Below are positions 62,024-64,000 of a stretch of DNA of 64,000 bases, piece by piece. The stretch spans positions 8,650,422 through 8,714,421 of the forward strand of contig NC_092363.1 of assembly GCF_030848805.1 (NCBI RefSeq), written 5' to 3'. The DNA comes from Temnothorax longispinosus. Lineage: Eukaryota > Arthropoda > Insecta > Hymenoptera > Formicidae. The notes beneath the pieces are model-generated. The model had not been told where the DNA came from and searched no databases. It worked only from the letters and a program-made list of their open reading frames with translations. The position numbers were made by a program, and so were the translations under genes. Every line of letters starts with the position of its first letter. Positions within the stretch are counted from its first letter, which is position 1.

Positions 62024-62490
62024 TGTTGTGTGGCGAAAGTCACCGCTCCCTAATTGCGACACCTAGCTGTCAGCGTTACTTCCGGATCTTGCCAAACTCA
62101 CCTGAGGTGGCATTCCGAATCTTGCCAAACTCACCTGAGGTGGCCTTCCGGGTTTCGCAAGTGGCTTCCAGGGCACTCACCCGGAAGCAGAAACGCTGAC
62201 AGCTAAGTCAGCACCGCGGAAGCTAACGCACGAGAGATAAAAGCCCGCCCTTCCGAGAAGCGGCGGGCAGTCTAGACCGAAAAGCTATAACGCGCACGAC
62301 CGAATGTAATCGACTATACGAACGCCCGCAAGTCAGGGCCGTGGATTAAAAGCACCTGTGTAGTAAGATTTGTGTAACACTAAGTTTATTAAAAGCTATT
62401 CTACAAGAATCTGGACAAGTGTGTCTTCTCTCTCCCGGCGGATGCCAAAGAACTCCGTGCCGATCCTGTAACCCCAGGCGCGGCACAACA
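62024..62490 (+). repeat. 3' LTR
   Basis: 467 bp, same length as the 5' LTR. Visible differences are a few single bases, for example GTCAACG/GTCAGCG, GCATTCACC/GCACTCACC, CGCGCG/CGCACG and GGATCCC/GGATGCC. Confidence 0.92.
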
Positions 62491-62500
62491 ATATATATAT

Positions 62501-63005
62501 AAGGGCTATAATAGGGCAAAGTCGGCCCTATTTTTTCGGTGCCGATTTTTAACAACAAAATAAATCACTTTAGTAAAATATATTATATTATTGTAAAGAG
62601 TGAACCCTTGGCTACAAAATTTATATAGGCATTTTTGGTTTACGTCGCTTTGTTCAACCGGTATAGAGTAAAAACGACAAAGGTGCAAAAATCGAAAAGT
62701 CAAAATTTCCGGGGCGGAGTCGTGTCTTCATTCTTGGACTGGATTTTAAATAAAGATATATAATTTTGATCATAAAAAATAATAGAATTCAATTTATTTA
62801 TTGTTTGTTAGTAGAAAAATGGAAAGCGGAAAATAATTTCAAAAAAATCAATTTTCTTTTTCGCTAATAGTTAAAGCATGTAAAAACAGAGTCTGACGAG
62901 CGCACGCACTCGTTGTGTGCCTTACGCCTGCACGAAATGCACTGTTTTTCATCGGCTCTGTTTTCTATTATCTCCGAGCATATGCAGCACATATTGCTTT
63001 CTTGA
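62501..63005. mobile_element. TA-flanked pogo-like element, copy C (truncated)
   Basis: The left part follows copy A: CTATTTTTTCGGTGCCGATT, GTAAAGAGTGAACCCTTGGC, CCGGGGCGGAGTCGTG, then a counterpart of 7095-7180 (TATGCAGCACATATTGCTTT). The right end is missing; other sequence begins at about 63005. Confidence 0.7.
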
Positions 63006-63210
63006 CTTCGTTTTGGCTTGGTCACGGGATTCGCGCGCTGGCCACGGTCGTGAACGGACGTGTGCGGTCTCTCAGCTTGCCTATAATTTCGTCATAGTGA
63101 GTCTTTTATCGCGGTGTGAGTGCCTCCCGCGCGTGACGGACGATCTCTCGCCGTCCCTTATCGTGCGCTGCTGACGAATATTCGTCAGCACTTTATTAGT
63201 CTTGCGCGCG
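63006..63210. other. Spacer, GC-richer, unassigned
   Basis: Contains GCTGACGAATATTCGTCAGC, a perfect 20 bp palindrome, near 63171-63190. May be the 5' part of the following LINE. Confidence 0.4.
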
Positions 63211-63214
63211 TGAA

Positions 63215-64000
63215 TCTATGATGGCAATTAACGATCGCAAAATCGCCGCCAAAAATTTCAAGAAGCATTTCTCACTAGAAAACCTGTTGAAATACCAACG
63301 TTCTGTTGCCGTTGCAAGACGCACACTTAAACGGAAAAAACCCGCGGATGGAAGGACCTCTGTGCCATATTCAATGCCAAAACCTCCATCCAACAAATAC
63401 GGAGATTCGTCAAGTCTTTTAAAAATCAGAACCAAGCTACTCGTTTCAATTGTGATATTGTTGAGAAGGAGAGATTGACTCAAGCTGCGATGGCAAAGCT
63501 ATGTCCGCCCTCTTGTTCACCCAGGGATCCTTCGCTGGAGGAAATGCTGGAAGAGGATTCCGACAACGCAGAACGAATCGCCACCTGGCTGGACGACCCG
63601 ATCACAAGTGAGGAAATCCATACAGCTCTAAAATCTGCAAAAAAGAAGTCAGCGCCCGATCTAGATCAACTGGACTATAATATCCTTGCATCATTCCCTG
63701 AGTTCCTTTGGGAAAAGTTTCGTTTTGTTTTCAACGGCCTTCTGTACAATGGATCCTTTCCGGAAGACTGGTACACGTCACTCTTAATATTTATACCTAA
63801 GCCTGGCGGCAAGGGAGTAAGACCAATCTCGCTCATTTCCTGCGTCCTTAAAATTCTGGAAAAGTGCCTCTATAACTGATCAAGGTGGCACCTCGAGCAC
63901 AATGACCTGCTCTCTGATGCTCAGCTTGGATTCAGGAACGCCAGATCATGTTTGGATAGTGTCATAGCCTTAAGGTTGTATGACCCCTTAGAAGAAAAAA
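63215..64000 (+). pseudogene. LINE ORF2 fragment, runs off the window edge
   Basis: The + strand encodes the pre-RT linker (FKKHFSLENLLKYQR, then, after a frameshift near 63335, GWKDLCAIFNAKTSIQQIW), and continues in the frame of 63475. It includes SAPDLDQLDYNIL, FPEDWYTSLLIFIPKPGG and GVRPISLISCVLKILEK (RT finger/palm motifs). After a TGA at 63877 the frame goes on with DAQLGFRNARSCLDSV. The catalytic FADD region would lie beyond the window. It is distinct from both other LINEs here. Confidence 0.85.

Larger units (their letters stand above)
57674..62490 (+). mobile_element. Errantivirus-like (Ty3/Gypsy) LTR element, internally deleted
   Basis: LTRs of 467 bp at both ends, TG...CA, differing at about 5 positions. 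The insertion lies in an (AT)n run, so the short duplication cannot be sized. Internal order is leader, gag-protease ORF (open), pol remnant lacking the reverse transcriptase, env C-terminal remnant, polypurine tract. It is 4.8 kb against roughly 7-8 kb for complete relatives, so it is non-autonomous. High LTR identity says the insertion is recent. Confidence 0.9.

Overview
The window is nuclear DNA of an insect, most likely a hymenopteran and plausibly an ant. This is inferred from two spliced genes with GT-AG introns and from an AT-rich background packed with mariner, piggyBac-like, pogo-like, Helitron, Penelope, non-LTR and errantivirus-like elements. There are no bacterial operons and no rRNA. 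The species cannot be told from the sequence alone.

Host genes. (1) At 2-160 the + strand is open from the window edge to a stop, followed by AATAAA words; this is probably the last coding exon of an unidentified gene. (2) At 21157-26581 (+) I assembled a complete seven-exon rhodopsin-class GPCR of 446 residues; all splice phases agree and all seven membrane segments are present. (3) At 27775-37009 (-) lie four internal exons of a procollagen galactosyltransferase (GT25/COLGALT family). Neither its first nor its last exons were found. The GPCR stop lies only about 1.2 kb from the last COLGALT exon found, on the opposite strand, so the GPCR may be nested in a COLGALT intron or the COLGALT 3' end may lie beyond the window.

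Repeats by region. 1-21 kb: pogo-like TA-flanked elements (6719-7623, 15979-16873), an 8-bp-TSD MITE (6160-6558), a Helitron (7917-8563), an inverted pair of tRNA-like SINEs (10985-12215), a 1.9 kb element made of a TCAGAAATATT-type array holding a Penelope GIY-YIG relic (13082-14975), a 1 kb foldback (14976-15964) and a Jockey-like LINE fragment (17095-18122). 21-37 kb: the two genes, with introns carrying a mariner, MITEs, a 250 bp CA microsatellite, a SINE with a 16-bp duplication and a cluster of palindromic MITEs. 37-45.5 kb: a mariner relic, a 1.5 kb foldback, a 2.6 kb inverted-repeat element with internal minisatellites, and a pogo-like element containing a TTAA element. 45.9-56.6 kb: a 10.6 kb inverted-repeat structure whose arms are tandem GAGACGCT repeats. 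Inside it is a pogo/Tigger transposon, itself split by a nearly complete RNase-H-bearing LINE, plus a solo LTR. 56.6-64 kb: a piggyBac-like MITE, two tandem foldbacks, an internally deleted errantivirus-like LTR element with about 99% identical LTRs, and the start of another LINE.

The most notable feature is the nested inverted-repeat architecture. TA-flanked elements repeat their own terminal words internally, and foldbacks carry mirrored CA/GT microsatellites around GC-rich hairpins.
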